Assembly (NCBI GenBank): GCA_964458605.1 | Contig: CAYWLS010000003.1 | Coordinates: forward strand, 97,486-161,485 | Source: JBBSNV01 sp964458605 | GTDB lineage: Bacteria > Pseudomonadota > Alphaproteobacteria > Reyranellales > JAQSWP01 | Reading direction: 5' to 3' | Length of the DNA: 64,000 bases | In this document: one piece after another, positions 9,336 through 17,373 of the stretch | How the letters are laid out: the number at the start of each line of letters is the position of its first letter | Position numbering within the stretch: position 1 is the first letter of the stretch | Position numbers and translations under genes: made by a program | Notes under the pieces: generated by a model | What the model was told of the DNA's origin: nothing | Database searches by the model: none | Seen by the model: only the letters and a program-made list of their open reading frames with translations

Positions 9336-9349
9336 TCGTTGCGCAACGA
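9336..9349. promoter_or_regulatory. 14-bp perfect palindrome, possible operator
   Basis: TCGTTGCGCAACGA is self-complementary and has the TTGCGCAA core with central CG seen in many LacI-family operators. It lies 62 bases before the exported-domain gene start at 9274 (on the minus side) and about 200 bases before the TRAP genes at 9553, so it could control either. No regulator gene is adjacent. Confidence 0.35.
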
Positions 9350-9552
9350 TCCATAAGTGACATGCCCTGGCCGGGCCCGGTCCTGCCCGCGCTCGCCCCA
9401 CCGCGCCCGCCCCTCCGAACGCCGCAATCCGGGCCAAGGGGTTGAACGCACGGTAGAAAATCCGCCCGGCGGCACCGGCCGGCACGCGCATCAAGGCTTG
9501 TGGATTTCTGCGTCCGCTTTAGACTTGGCCGATCGAAAAGGGGGAAACAACA

Positions 9553-10575
9553 ATGCCGATTACCCGTCGTTCCGTTCTGCGCTTCACCGCCGCCGCTCCG
9601 GCCATCGTGCTGGCCTCGCGTCTGGGCTCGGCCAACGCCGCCACCACCTTGAAGATTTCGCATCAGTTCCCCGGCGGCACGATCGCCGAGGGCGATTTCC
9701 GAGACCGCATGTGCCGGATGTTCGCCGAGGAGATCGGCAAGCGCTCCAAGGGCTCGCTGGCCGCCGAGGTCTACCCCAATTCGTCGCTGGTCAAGACCGT
9801 GGCGCAGTTCTCCGCGCTGCGCAAAGGCGCGCTCGACATGTCGCTCTATCCGCTGAACTACGCCGGCGGCGAAGTGCCGGAAGTGAATATCGGCTTCATG
9901 CCGGCGGTGGTGTCGTCCTACGACCAGGGCTACAAGTGGAAGACCGCCGCGATCGGCAAGAAGATGACCGACCTGCTGGCCGACAAGGGCGTGGTGCTGG
10001 TGTCGTGGCTGTGGCAGGCCGGCGGCGCCGCCAGCCGCGGCGGCCCCTGCCTGGTGCCCGACGACGTCAAGGGCAAGAAGGTGCGCGGCGGCTCGGCCGA
10101 GATGGACGAGATGCTGAAGGCCGCCGGCGCCTCGGTGGTGTCGATGCCGTCCAACGAGCTCTACGCCGCGATGCAGACCGGCGCCATGGACGTGGCGATG
10201 ACCACCGCCACCAGCCTGATCTCGTTCCGGCTGGAGGAGCTGTCCAAGAACCTCACCGTGGGCCGCAGCAAGTCGTTCTTCTTCGTGTTCGAGCCGCTCT
10301 TGATGTCCAAGCAGATCTTCGACGGCCTGTCCAAGGACGACCAGAAGACCATCATGGATGTCGGCCTGGAGATGGAGAAGTTCGGCCGCGACAACGCCCA
10401 GGCCGACGACAACAAGGTGGCGCAGATCTACGAGAAGGCCGGCGCCAAGGCCACCGACCTCAACCAGGAACAGACCGACAAGTGGAAGGCGCTGGCGCGC
10501 GAATCGTGCTGGAAGACCTATGCCGCCAAGGCCCCCGGCTGCGCCGAGTTCCTGAAGCTGTCGCAGGAAGTCTAA
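9553..10575 (+). CDS. TRAP transporter substrate-binding protein (DctP family)
   Basis: 340 residues. The N-terminus MPITRRSVLRFTAAAPAIVL carries a twin-arginine-like motif and a hydrophobic stretch ending SANA, so Tat export is likely. Mature residues TTLKISHQFPGGTIAEGDF, the helical FAEEIGKRSKGSLAAEVYPN and the MQTGAMDVAMTTATSLISFR region match DctP-type proteins; the usual binding arginine region is around GKKVRGGSAEMDE. It captures an organic acid or related solute in the periplasm for the membrane subunits encoded next. GGGGG at 9541 gives the ribosome site. Confidence 0.92.
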   Translation: MPITRRSVLRFTAAAPAIVLASRLGSANAATTLKISHQFPGGTIAEGDFRDRMCRMFAEEIGKRSKGSLAAEVYPNSSLVKTVAQFSALRKGALDMSLYPLNYAGGEVPEVNIGFMPAVVSSYDQGYKWKTAAIGKKMTDLLADKGVVLVSWLWQAGGAASRGGPCLVPDDVKGKKVRGGSAEMDEMLKAAGASVVSMPSNELYAAMQTGAMDVAMTTATSLISFRLEELSKNLTVGRSKSFFFVFEPLLMSKQIFDGLSKDDQKTIMDVGLEMEKFGRDNAQADDNKVAQIYEKAGAKATDLNQEQTDKWKALARESCWKTYAAKAPGCAEFLKLSQEV

Positions 10576-10605
10576 GGCGGACGGCCCAGGCGGCGCGTTC
10601 GGCCG

Positions 10606-11106
10606 ATGAAGCTACTCGAGCGGATCAATCGCGCGATCGTCGTGGTGGCGACGATCGCGGTGATTGCCGCTGCGCTGGTGTTGACCTACAGCGTGGTGAT
10701 CAAGGTCTTCAAGCTGTCGGCCGACTGGCAGGACGAGATGGCGGCGTTCCTGCTGCTGGGCGTCACCTTCCTGACCTCGGCCTGGGTGCAGAGCACGCGC
10801 GGCCACGTGGCGATCGAGGCGGTGGCCTCGATCCTGCCGCCGCGCGCCAACGCCATCCGCCTGTGGTTCTGCGACCTGGTCAGCCTGCTGTTCTGCGGCT
10901 TCTTCGCCTGGAAATCCTGGACCCTGCTGCACGAGGCGATCGACGAGCACCAGGTCACCGGCTCGGCCTGGGCGCCGCCGCTGTGGATTCCCTATTCGAT
11001 GATGACCCTGGGCATGGCGCTGCAGACCCTGCAGGTCGGCGTGCAGATGCTGCGGCTGCGGGCGCTGCCGGTCGCGCCGCCTGCCCCGCCGTCGCTACCC
11101 CATTGA
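10606..11106 (+). CDS. TRAP transporter small permease (DctQ family)
   Basis: 166 residues with four predicted membrane helices, as in DctQ proteins. The ERINRAIVVVATIAVIAAAL start and the LSADWQDEMAAFLLLGVTFL segment (the conserved W-x-x-E) fit the family. It sits between the binding protein and the large permease, 30 bases after one and 7 bases before the other. DctQ subunits bind DctM and scaffold the complex in the inner membrane. Confidence 0.9.
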   Translation: MKLLERINRAIVVVATIAVIAAALVLTYSVVIKVFKLSADWQDEMAAFLLLGVTFLTSAWVQSTRGHVAIEAVASILPPRANAIRLWFCDLVSLLFCGFFAWKSWTLLHEAIDEHQVTGSAWAPPLWIPYSMMTLGMALQTLQVGVQMLRLRALPVAPPAPPSLPH

Positions 11107-11113
11107 GAGCGAC

Positions 11114-12466
11114 ATGAGCGTCCTGGTCGTCGGCCTGCTGTTCGGCTTCGCCACCCTGGCCTTCATGCTGGCGGGCGTGCCGATCGCCTTCGCGCTGGGC
11201 GCGGTGGGCGTGCTGTTCACCCTGCTGTTCCGCAATTCCGCCTCGCTCGACATCCTGACCCAGAATGTCTACGAGGAGCTGGCCGGCATCACCCTGCTGT
11301 CGATTCCGCTGTTCATCCTCAAGGGCGCGGCGATCGGCCGATCGCGCGCCGGCCAGGATCTCTATCTCGCCCTGCATGTCTGGATGAATCGCGTGCCCGG
11401 CGGCCTGGGCATCGCCAACATCTTCGCCTGCGCGCTGTTCGCCGCCATGGCCGGCTCCTCGCCCGCCACCTGCTCGGCGATCGGCTCGGCCGGCATCCCC
11501 GAGATGCGCAAGCGCGGCTATTCCGGCGGCTTCGCCTCCGGCCTGATCGCCGCCGGCGGCACCCTGGGCATCCTGCTGCCGCCGTCGATCACCATGATTC
11601 TCTACGCCGTGGCCTCCTCGCAGTCGCTGGGCCGGCTGTTCCTGGCCGGCATCGGTCCGGCGTTGCTGATGGTGGTGCTGTTCTCGCTCTATGCCATGTG
11701 GCGCTATCGCCACGAGACGCGGCTGGCCCGGCTGCTGGCCGAGCGCGGCGGCGCCCGCTCGGCGCTGCTGACCGAAGAACGCTACACCATGGTCGAGCGC
11801 TTCCAGGCGCTGCCGCGCGTGCTGCCCTTCGTGCTGCTGCTGACCGGCGTGATGGTGGCGCTCTATGGCGGCCTGGCCACGCCGTCGGAGACCGCCGGCC
11901 TGGGCGCCATCCTGGCGCTGGTGCTGATCGCCATCATCTACAAGACCTGGCGGCTCAGCGAGCTGCGGCCGATCATGTACGGCACCATCCGCGAATCGAC
12001 CATGCTGATGCTGATCATCGGCATGTCGCTGCTCTACTCGCAGGTCATGAGCAGCCTCAACATCAGCCAGTCGGCCGCCGCCTGGATCGTCTCGCTGCAC
12101 ATGTCGCGCTGGTTCCTGCTCGCCGCCATCCTGGTCATGGTGGTGGTGATGGGCTTCTTCCTGCCGCCGGTCTCGATCATCCTGATGACGGCGCCGATCA
12201 TCCTGCCGCCGCTCAAGGCCGCCGGGTTCGACCTGGTGTGGTTCGGCGTGGTCATGACCATCGTCATGGAAATGGGGCTGATCCACCCGCCGGTGGGGTT
12301 GAACATCTTCGTCATCAAGAACATCGCCCCCGATATCCCCTTGGGCGAAGTCATCTGGGGCGTGCTACCCTTCGTCGGCCTGATGACCCTGTCCGTCGTG
12401 ATCCTGTGTTTCCTGCCCGAGATTGCCGACTTCCTGCCCGACCTGGTCTACCCCGCAAGACGCTGA
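11114..12466 (+). CDS. TRAP transporter large permease (DctM family)
   Basis: 450 residues, highly hydrophobic, about twelve helices. DctM hallmarks are present: LAGVPIAFALGAVGVLFTLL, the MAGSSPATCSAIGSAGIPEM glycine-serine region, GGTLGILLPPSITMILYAVA and a second repeat with PPVGLNIFVIKNIAPDIPLG. It moves the solute with sodium or protons. Relative to shorter DctM proteins it has an added segment near residues 195-230. The last two bases of its TGA overlap the start of the next frame. Confidence 0.93.
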   Translation: MSVLVVGLLFGFATLAFMLAGVPIAFALGAVGVLFTLLFRNSASLDILTQNVYEELAGITLLSIPLFILKGAAIGRSRAGQDLYLALHVWMNRVPGGLGIANIFACALFAAMAGSSPATCSAIGSAGIPEMRKRGYSGGFASGLIAAGGTLGILLPPSITMILYAVASSQSLGRLFLAGIGPALLMVVLFSLYAMWRYRHETRLARLLAERGGARSALLTEERYTMVERFQALPRVLPFVLLLTGVMVALYGGLATPSETAGLGAILALVLIAIIYKTWRLSELRPIMYGTIRESTMLMLIIGMSLLYSQVMSSLNISQSAAAWIVSLHMSRWFLLAAILVMVVVMGFFLPPVSIILMTAPIILPPLKAAGFDLVWFGVVMTIVMEMGLIHPPVGLNIFVIKNIAPDIPLGEVIWGVLPFVGLMTLSVVILCFLPEIADFLPDLVYPARR

Positions 12467-13803
12467 GCGGGCCGGCGGGCGCGCTGGCCCTGCTGCTGGC
12501 AGCCCTGGTTCTGCCGGCCGGCGCCGCCCCGGCCCAGACGCCCTCCACCCCGCTCCCGGCCCAGGCCGCTCCGGCCCAGATGGCGCCTAACCAGACGGCC
12601 CCTCAGCAGACGGCGCCTGACCAGACGGCACCGGCCCAAACGGCACCGGTCCAGACGCCCTCCTCGGCGACACCTTCCGCCCCGACGGCGCCGGCGGTGC
12701 GCGTCACCAAGCTGTGGTCGCAGACGATCGCCGCTTCCAGTCCCCATGGCCGCGTCCAGGCCTCGTTCATGCCCATCTTTGCCCAGGGCGACGATGCCGT
12801 GGTGGCGGTGCTCGAGGCGGTCGATGCCACGGTCAACGGGCCGGTGCGCGGCTGGATCGAGCGGCTGGGACCGCAGGGCGTCAAATGGCGCTACGAACTC
12901 GAGAACCTGCCGCCCGGCACCGATTTCGAAACCACCCTGGCCGCGCCGCAGCCGGGCCAGCCGGCGCTGCTGGCGGTCACCTTCCAGACGCCGTTTGCGC
13001 CGGAGGGCGGACGCTACGGCCAGGCGCTGTCGATCGACCTGGACAGCGGCAAGGTCGATGTCGTGGTGCCGCTGGGCTATCCGCGCATCAGCGGCCAGCG
13101 CAAGCCCGACAACGACGACCGCCTGCATGTGTTCGGCGCGCTGCGCCTGAAGGATGGGCGCATCGCCGTCTATGGCGGCGACGATGCCGGGCCCTATCGC
13201 TGGTGGGTCGGCTTGCGCGGCGCCGAAGGCGATTTCCTGTGGGATGCCGGCGCGCCGCGCCGCGGCTATGGCGAGGCCCAGGATCTGCGCGAGACCGCCA
13301 CCGGGCTGGACGTGCTGGTCAATGCCATCGCCTATACCGCCGATTTCCGCGACCGCCACCTGCTGATCCGGCTGGGCCGCACCGGCCATATCCTGGGCGT
13401 CGACGATCTGGGATCGCTGGGCGGCAGCGAAATGGCCTTCGTCGGCACCGACCGCATGATGGTGGCGGCGGAGGAGGACGGCGACTACGTGGTGCGGCTG
13501 CGCGGTCCGGGCAAGGCGGTGCGGGAACTGGGCCGCCTGCCGCGCGAAACCCATTTCGACAGCCAGGCCGGACCCTATCTGGTGTTCGTCTCGCTGGGCG
13601 GCACGCGCTGGTTCCTCCCCGTCGACGAATCCACGCCGGCGCTGTTCCCCGACGGCATCGAGGGGCCGCCGGTCGACGGCCGCTACGTCATCGACGCCAA
13701 TGGCCGGCCGATGCAATACGCCCTGCAGCAGAAATGCCTGGAGGAGCGCGACCAGGGCGAGTGCCGGCGGCTGGAGCTGACGCTGGCCCGGATCGAGTTC
13801 TAA
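12463..13803 (+). CDS. exported protein with QTAPx repeats and a beta-rich domain, probable CTG start
   Basis: 446 residues if it begins at CTG 12463, which overlaps the dctM stop as CTGA. The first 24 residues (GALALLLAALVLPAGAAPAQ core) form an obvious signal peptide, yet no ATG, GTG or TTG occurs in frame before them; the first ATG, 12580, would discard it. Next come five to six QTAPx pentapeptide repeats (12577-12660) and a linker rich in Thr, Pro and Ala. The remainder (from about residue 75) is beta-rich, with repeated Gly-Gly-Asp and Trp motifs (YGGDDAGPYRWWVGL) that suggest a propeller-like fold. The function is unknown; translational coupling to the TRAP genes suggests a periplasmic accessory role. 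Confidence 0.65.
   Translation: MSGPAGALALLLAALVLPAGAAPAQTPSTPLPAQAAPAQMAPNQTAPQQTAPDQTAPAQTAPVQTPSSATPSAPTAPAVRVTKLWSQTIAASSPHGRVQASFMPIFAQGDDAVVAVLEAVDATVNGPVRGWIERLGPQGVKWRYELENLPPGTDFETTLAAPQPGQPALLAVTFQTPFAPEGGRYGQALSIDLDSGKVDVVVPLGYPRISGQRKPDNDDRLHVFGALRLKDGRIAVYGGDDAGPYRWWVGLRGAEGDFLWDAGAPRRGYGEAQDLRETATGLDVLVNAIAYTADFRDRHLLIRLGRTGHILGVDDLGSLGGSEMAFVGTDRMMVAAEEDGDYVVRLRGPGKAVRELGRLPRETHFDSQAGPYLVFVSLGGTRWFLPVDESTPALFPDGIEGPPVDGRYVIDANGRPMQYALQQKCLEERDQGECRRLELTLARIEF
12577..12660 (+). repeat. 15-bp tandem repeat encoding QTAPx
   Basis: Units begin at 12577, 12592, 12607, 12622 and 12637 with a partial sixth at 12652; the consensus is CAGACGGCNCCNNNC. They encode Q-M/T-A-P-N/Q/D/A/V. 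Variation falls mostly in the fifth codon, which suggests selection on the QTAP core. Confidence 0.9.
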
Positions 13804-13860
13804 AGCGGATCGGGGCAGGACGCAAACGCGTCGCTCCGGTCCCGCCCCGCAATCCCAATC

Positions 13861-14703
13861 CTACTCCGCCGCCGTCTTGGCGCGGCCGACATCGGGCACG
13901 AACGGCTTGGTGGCGAAGTGCTCGGTGTCGTTCTTCGAGAACTTCAGCCCGGCGGCCTTGATCGCGTCGTCCGGCACCTTGTCGAGCTTGACGTAGGAGC
14001 GATCGTCGCTGGTCACATAGGCGTCGTTGCTGGCGGCGTTGTAGCAGATCAGCAGGGTCCAGCGCCGGTTGGGCGAACGATTCTGGTCGGAGCGGTGCAA
14101 CGCGTTGGCGTGGAAGAACACCGCATCGCCCGGATCGAGCTCGCAATAGACCAGCTCGTGCTTCGCCAGGATGTGCTTCATGCGCTCCGGATCGGCTTCG
14201 TTCTGCTTGTCGGTGATCGGCACGTGATCGATGCGGCCGAGCTTGTGCGAACCCTTGACGATCTGCAAGCAGCCGTTGTTCCGGTCGCTGCGGTCCAGCG
14301 CGATCATGCAGGAGAACATGTCCGGGCGCAGGCAGCCGTTGTAGTACCAGTAGCCGTAGTCCTGGTGCCATTCCCAGGCGCCGCCGGTATAGGGCTCCTT
14401 GGCGGTCAGCTTCGACTGATAGTGATAGACCTCCTCGCCGATGATCGCCTCGGCGGTGTCGACCATGCGCTGGCAGCGCGCCGCCAGGCCATAGACGCTG
14501 TCGCCGGCGCGGTTCCACAGGCTGATGCGCGTGGCCTTGCCCTCGCCATCGGCGCGGTCGATCGAATGGGTCCGGATCGCCGGATCCTCCTCCATCGCCC
14601 GGCGCAGCAGGTCGACTTCCTGCGCGTCGAACAGGCCGCGCACGAACACCAGGCCATTCTCGTTGTACTCGCGCAGTTGTTCGGGGGTCAGCACGGATGG
14701 CAT
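13861..14703 (-). CDS. phytanoyl-CoA dioxygenase family protein
   Basis: 280 residues from ATG 14703 (GGAGGACCGCC just upstream). The iron-binding facial triad is visible: HQD in WEWHQDYGYWYYNG and the distal His in VFFHANALHRSDQNRS, with the following Arg likely contacting 2-oxoglutarate. It should be a Fe(II)/2-oxoglutarate-dependent oxygenase of the PhyH family, which hydroxylate acyl-CoAs and many other small substrates. It is divergent from the IclR gene at 14780, and near an aldolase and a TRAP uptake system, suggesting a catabolic role for an imported acid. Confidence 0.88.
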   Translation of the reverse strand: MPSVLTPEQLREYNENGLVFVRGLFDAQEVDLLRRAMEEDPAIRTHSIDRADGEGKATRISLWNRAGDSVYGLAARCQRMVDTAEAIIGEEVYHYQSKLTAKEPYTGGAWEWHQDYGYWYYNGCLRPDMFSCMIALDRSDRNNGCLQIVKGSHKLGRIDHVPITDKQNEADPERMKHILAKHELVYCELDPGDAVFFHANALHRSDQNRSPNRRWTLLICYNAASNDAYVTSDDRSYVKLDKVPDDAIKAAGLKFSKNDTEHFATKPFVPDVGRAKTAAE

Positions 14704-14723
14704 GGCGGTCCTCCTCGATATCG

Positions 14724-14750
14724 TTTTTCGAAAGATGAAAATGCTTTTCA
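14724..14750. promoter_or_regulatory. possible IclR operator between divergent genes
   Basis: Within the 76-base space between the PhyH gene and the IclR gene lie TTTCGAAA (14726-14733, a perfect palindrome) and GAAAATGCTTTTC (14737-14749, 5-bp arms). Such AT-rich overlapping inverted repeats in a GC-rich divergent spacer are what an autoregulating IclR protein would bind. Motif inference only. Confidence 0.4.
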
Positions 14751-14779
14751 ATCGCCGATAAGCGTTGTAAAGACCGGCC

Positions 14780-15577
14780 ATGCGCCCGTCAAGAAACCAA
14801 TCCGCCGCGACCGACAAGCCGGCCTATTTCACTGCGACTTTGGCCAAGGGCCTGGGCGTGCTGGAAGCGCTGGCCGATGTCGAGGATGCCGGCCTGACCG
14901 AGCTGGCGCGGCGGGTCGATGTGTCGAGCCCGACCCTGTTCCGCATCCTGGCCACCTTGGTCGGCAGCGGCTTCGTGCAGAAGACGCCGGACAGCCGCTA
15001 TCGCCTGACCTTGAAGAGCTGGGAGCTGGGCGCCCGTGTCGCCGGGCGCATGCCGATTCGCTCGGTGGCGCTGCCGCGCATGGAAGAGCTGGTGACGGAG
15101 ATCAACGAGAGCCCGCATCTGGCGGTGCTGCAGGGCAACGGCGTGGTGATCGTCGAGAAGGCGGAGTGCCAGCAGCACGTGCGGGTCGATACCTTCGTCG
15201 GCCAGCGCGCCCCCGCCTTCTGCTCCGCCACCGGCAAGGCCATCCTGGCCTATGAGAGCCCCGGCCGGCTCGACGCCATCCTGAACGACGCCACCCAGCG
15301 CTTCACCGATCGCACCATCTACCTACGGCCCGACATCGATCGGGAGCTGGCCCAGGTGCGCCGGCTCGGCTATGCCGTCAATCGCGGCGAATGGCGCCAG
15401 GGCGTATCGGCAGTGGCCGTGCCCTTGCGCGATCGCGACGGCCAGGTCGCCGCCTCGCTCAGCGTCACCCTGCCCACCGAGCGCTTCACCGACGAAGCGC
15501 TCCAGCGGTTCCTGCCGGCGCTGCAGCGCACCGCCCAGGCGATCCAGGCCGATCTGGGCGGCGGCATCCGCCGCTGA
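14780..15577 (+). CDS. IclR family transcriptional regulator
   Basis: 265 residues. The N-terminal winged helix (about residues 18-80) includes LAKGLGVLEALADVEDAGLT and SSPTLFRILATLVGSGFVQK. The C-terminal ligand domain shows the family signature ending RAPAFCSATGKAILAYES and GYAVNRGEWRQGVSAVAVPL. It is transcribed away from the dioxygenase gene and probably controls it and itself. IclR proteins typically sense aromatic or short organic acids. Confidence 0.92.
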   Translation: MRPSRNQSAATDKPAYFTATLAKGLGVLEALADVEDAGLTELARRVDVSSPTLFRILATLVGSGFVQKTPDSRYRLTLKSWELGARVAGRMPIRSVALPRMEELVTEINESPHLAVLQGNGVVIVEKAECQQHVRVDTFVGQRAPAFCSATGKAILAYESPGRLDAILNDATQRFTDRTIYLRPDIDRELAQVRRLGYAVNRGEWRQGVSAVAVPLRDRDGQVAASLSVTLPTERFTDEALQRFLPALQRTAQAIQADLGGGIRR

Positions 15578-15580
15578 GCG

Positions 15581-16429
15581 TCAGCGAGCGGCGCGACGCA
15601 GGCCACGCCGCGGCATGTCGGCCTGACGCAGATCCGCCCGCACCAGCGCATCGATGCGCTCGCGCGCGCGCTGCAGGGCGGCCACGATTTCCGGCCAGCG
15701 CGACCGGGGCATGCGATCGGCGATGGCGGCGGCGCTGACCGCCATGGTGGGCCGGCGCTGCGGATCGGCAAAGGCGACGCCGATCGCCACGCTGCCCGGC
15801 ACGATCAGCCCGTCGATCAGCGAATAGCCCTCGCGCCGCGAGCGATCGACCATGACCTGCAGTTCCGGCGGCGAGAAATTCTTGTGGGCGCGCAGCCGGC
15901 CGCGATTGTAGGCCAGCACGCGCTCGACACTGTCCTGGTCGAGCGCGCTCAGGATCGCCAGCCCGGAGGCACCCACCCCCAGCGGCCGACGCTCGCCGAC
16001 ATTGTAGGGAAAGGTGCGGATCGGAAAGCCGCCGACCTCGCAGGCGATGCACAGCGCGTCGAAACCGCTGCGCACCGACAGGAACACCGTGTCGCCCAAC
16101 TCGTCGGCCGTGGCGCGCAGTACCGGCTCGACCAGCCGGTGCAGCGGCTCGTACCAGTCGAGATCGCCGCGCAGTCCCAGCAGGTCGACGCGCAGGCGAT
16201 AGCGGCGCGTGGCGCTCTGCTGCTCCACCAGATCCTCGGCCACCAGCGCCGCCAGCAGCCGGTGCGCCGTGCCCTTGCTGAGGCTCGCCGCCTCGACCAC
16301 GTCGGCCAGCGCCCAGCCGTCGGGCCCGCCGCTGGCCAGGAAGCGCATCACGTCGACCGCGCGCCGCACGGTCTGCGCGCCGCCCGTGTAGCGGCTTGGA
16401 CTGATACGACGTGCGGCTGTATTTGGCAT
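15581..16429 (-). CDS. IclR family transcriptional regulator
   Basis: 282 residues. The helix-turn-helix part is in ALADVVEAASLSKGTAHRLL followed by AALVAEDLVEQQ, and the effector domain contains FDALCIACEVGGFPIRTFPY and RRPLGVGASGLAILSAL. It converges on the previous IclR gene with 3 bases between stops, and diverges from the aldolase at 16544, whose TRAP operon is its probable target. A TTCCATATATTGGA inverted repeat lies between the starts. Despite shared family, it is not a close copy of its neighbour. Confidence 0.92.
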   Translation of the reverse strand: MPNTAARRISPSRYTGGAQTVRRAVDVMRFLASGGPDGWALADVVEAASLSKGTAHRLLAALVAEDLVEQQSATRRYRLRVDLLGLRGDLDWYEPLHRLVEPVLRATADELGDTVFLSVRSGFDALCIACEVGGFPIRTFPYNVGERRPLGVGASGLAILSALDQDSVERVLAYNRGRLRAHKNFSPPELQVMVDRSRREGYSLIDGLIVPGSVAIGVAFADPQRRPTMAVSAAAIADRMPRSRWPEIVAALQRARERIDALVRADLRQADMPRRGLRRAAR

Positions 16430-16434
16430 GAATG

Positions 16435-16448
16435 TTCCATATATTGGA
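16435..16448. promoter_or_regulatory. possible operator upstream of the aldolase-TRAP operon
   Basis: TTCCATATATTGGA is an imperfect inverted repeat (TCCA and TGGA arms around an AT core) six bases from the IclR start codon and about 100 bases before the aldolase. A related GGAATATCC appears at 16534-16542. AT-richness and placement suggest binding by the divergent IclR protein. Confidence 0.35.
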
Positions 16449-16543
16449 CCGACTTTTGCCGCCGACTATCCAACCTCATTGCCATGATTGCAAGGATCGG
16501 CAAGCATTTGACGAAGCAACAAGTCCAAATAGTGGAATATCCG

Positions 16544-17332
16544 ATGAGCAAGATCGATCTGCCCTTCTTCAAGCGCCTGCGGGCCGACGAGATCGTCGTC
16601 GGCATGAATATCCGGCACAGCCGCACCAGCGAGGTGGGCCCCATGCTGGCCAGCGCCGGCTACCATTGGTTCTTCACCGACGACGAGCACAGCCCCGTGC
16701 CGCTCGATCGTTCCTATGACATCAACCTGGCCGCCATCCGCGCCGGCGTGTTGCCTTTCGTGCGGGCGCGACAGAACAACCCGGCGGAGATCGGCTGCCA
16801 CCTGTCCAACGGCGCGCTGGGCGTGTTCGTGCCGCACGTCAATACCGCCGCCGAAGCCGAGGCCGCCGCCATGGCTTGCCGCTATCCCCCGGTCGGCAAG
16901 CTGTCGGTGCCCGGCTCGATCCCGCAGTTCGGCTACACCGGCAAGTCGCTGCCCGAGCTGTGCGGCATGTTCAACGACAACGTGGTCTGCACGGTGATGA
17001 TCGAGTCGCCCGAGGCGGTGCGGAACGTCGACGCCATCGCCGCCGTCAAGGGCGTCGACGTGCTGTTCGTCGGCGCCAGCGACCTGACCTTCGAGATGGG
17101 CATCCCCTCGCAATACGGCCACGACCGCGTCACCGACGCGGTGACCAAGGTGTGCGCCGCCGCCAGGAAGCACGGCAAGATCGCCGGCATGGGCGGGGTC
17201 AAGGAGCCCGACGACTGGGCGCGCTACACGAAACTGGGCATGCGCCTGCTGCTGAGCGAGAACGATCTGTCGATGCTGATGTACCGGCTCAACGATCGCG
17301 CCCGCTTCTTCGGCGGCCTGCCGCGTCAGTAG
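16544..17332 (+). CDS. HpcH/HpaI family aldolase
   Basis: 262 residues from ATG 16544 (MSKIDLPFFKRLRADEIVVG); an upstream in-frame ATG at 16484 would add 20 residues not typical of the family. The metal and substrate motifs are recognisable although diverged: the FFTDDEHSPVPLDR segment takes the place of the usual D-x-E-H, and VMIESPEAVRNVDAIAAVKG with VDVLFVGASDLTFEMGIPSQ contains the acidic ligands and the conserved G-x-x-D-L. These class II aldolases cleave 2-keto-3-deoxy acids such as 2-keto-hept-ene-dioate to pyruvate and an aldehyde. It heads the TRAP operon. Confidence 0.88.
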   Translation: MSKIDLPFFKRLRADEIVVGMNIRHSRTSEVGPMLASAGYHWFFTDDEHSPVPLDRSYDINLAAIRAGVLPFVRARQNNPAEIGCHLSNGALGVFVPHVNTAAEAEAAAMACRYPPVGKLSVPGSIPQFGYTGKSLPELCGMFNDNVVCTVMIESPEAVRNVDAIAAVKGVDVLFVGASDLTFEMGIPSQYGHDRVTDAVTKVCAAARKHGKIAGMGGVKEPDDWARYTKLGMRLLLSENDLSMLMYRLNDRARFFGGLPRQ

Positions 17333-17373
17333 GACCAAGCAACAAGACGACGACCCTTCAACAGGAGGCATCC

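Noticed and set aside
14780..16429. The two IclR genes as a recent duplication
   Set aside because: They share only family motifs and differ in length and helix-turn-helix sequence, so they are distant relatives placed tail to tail.
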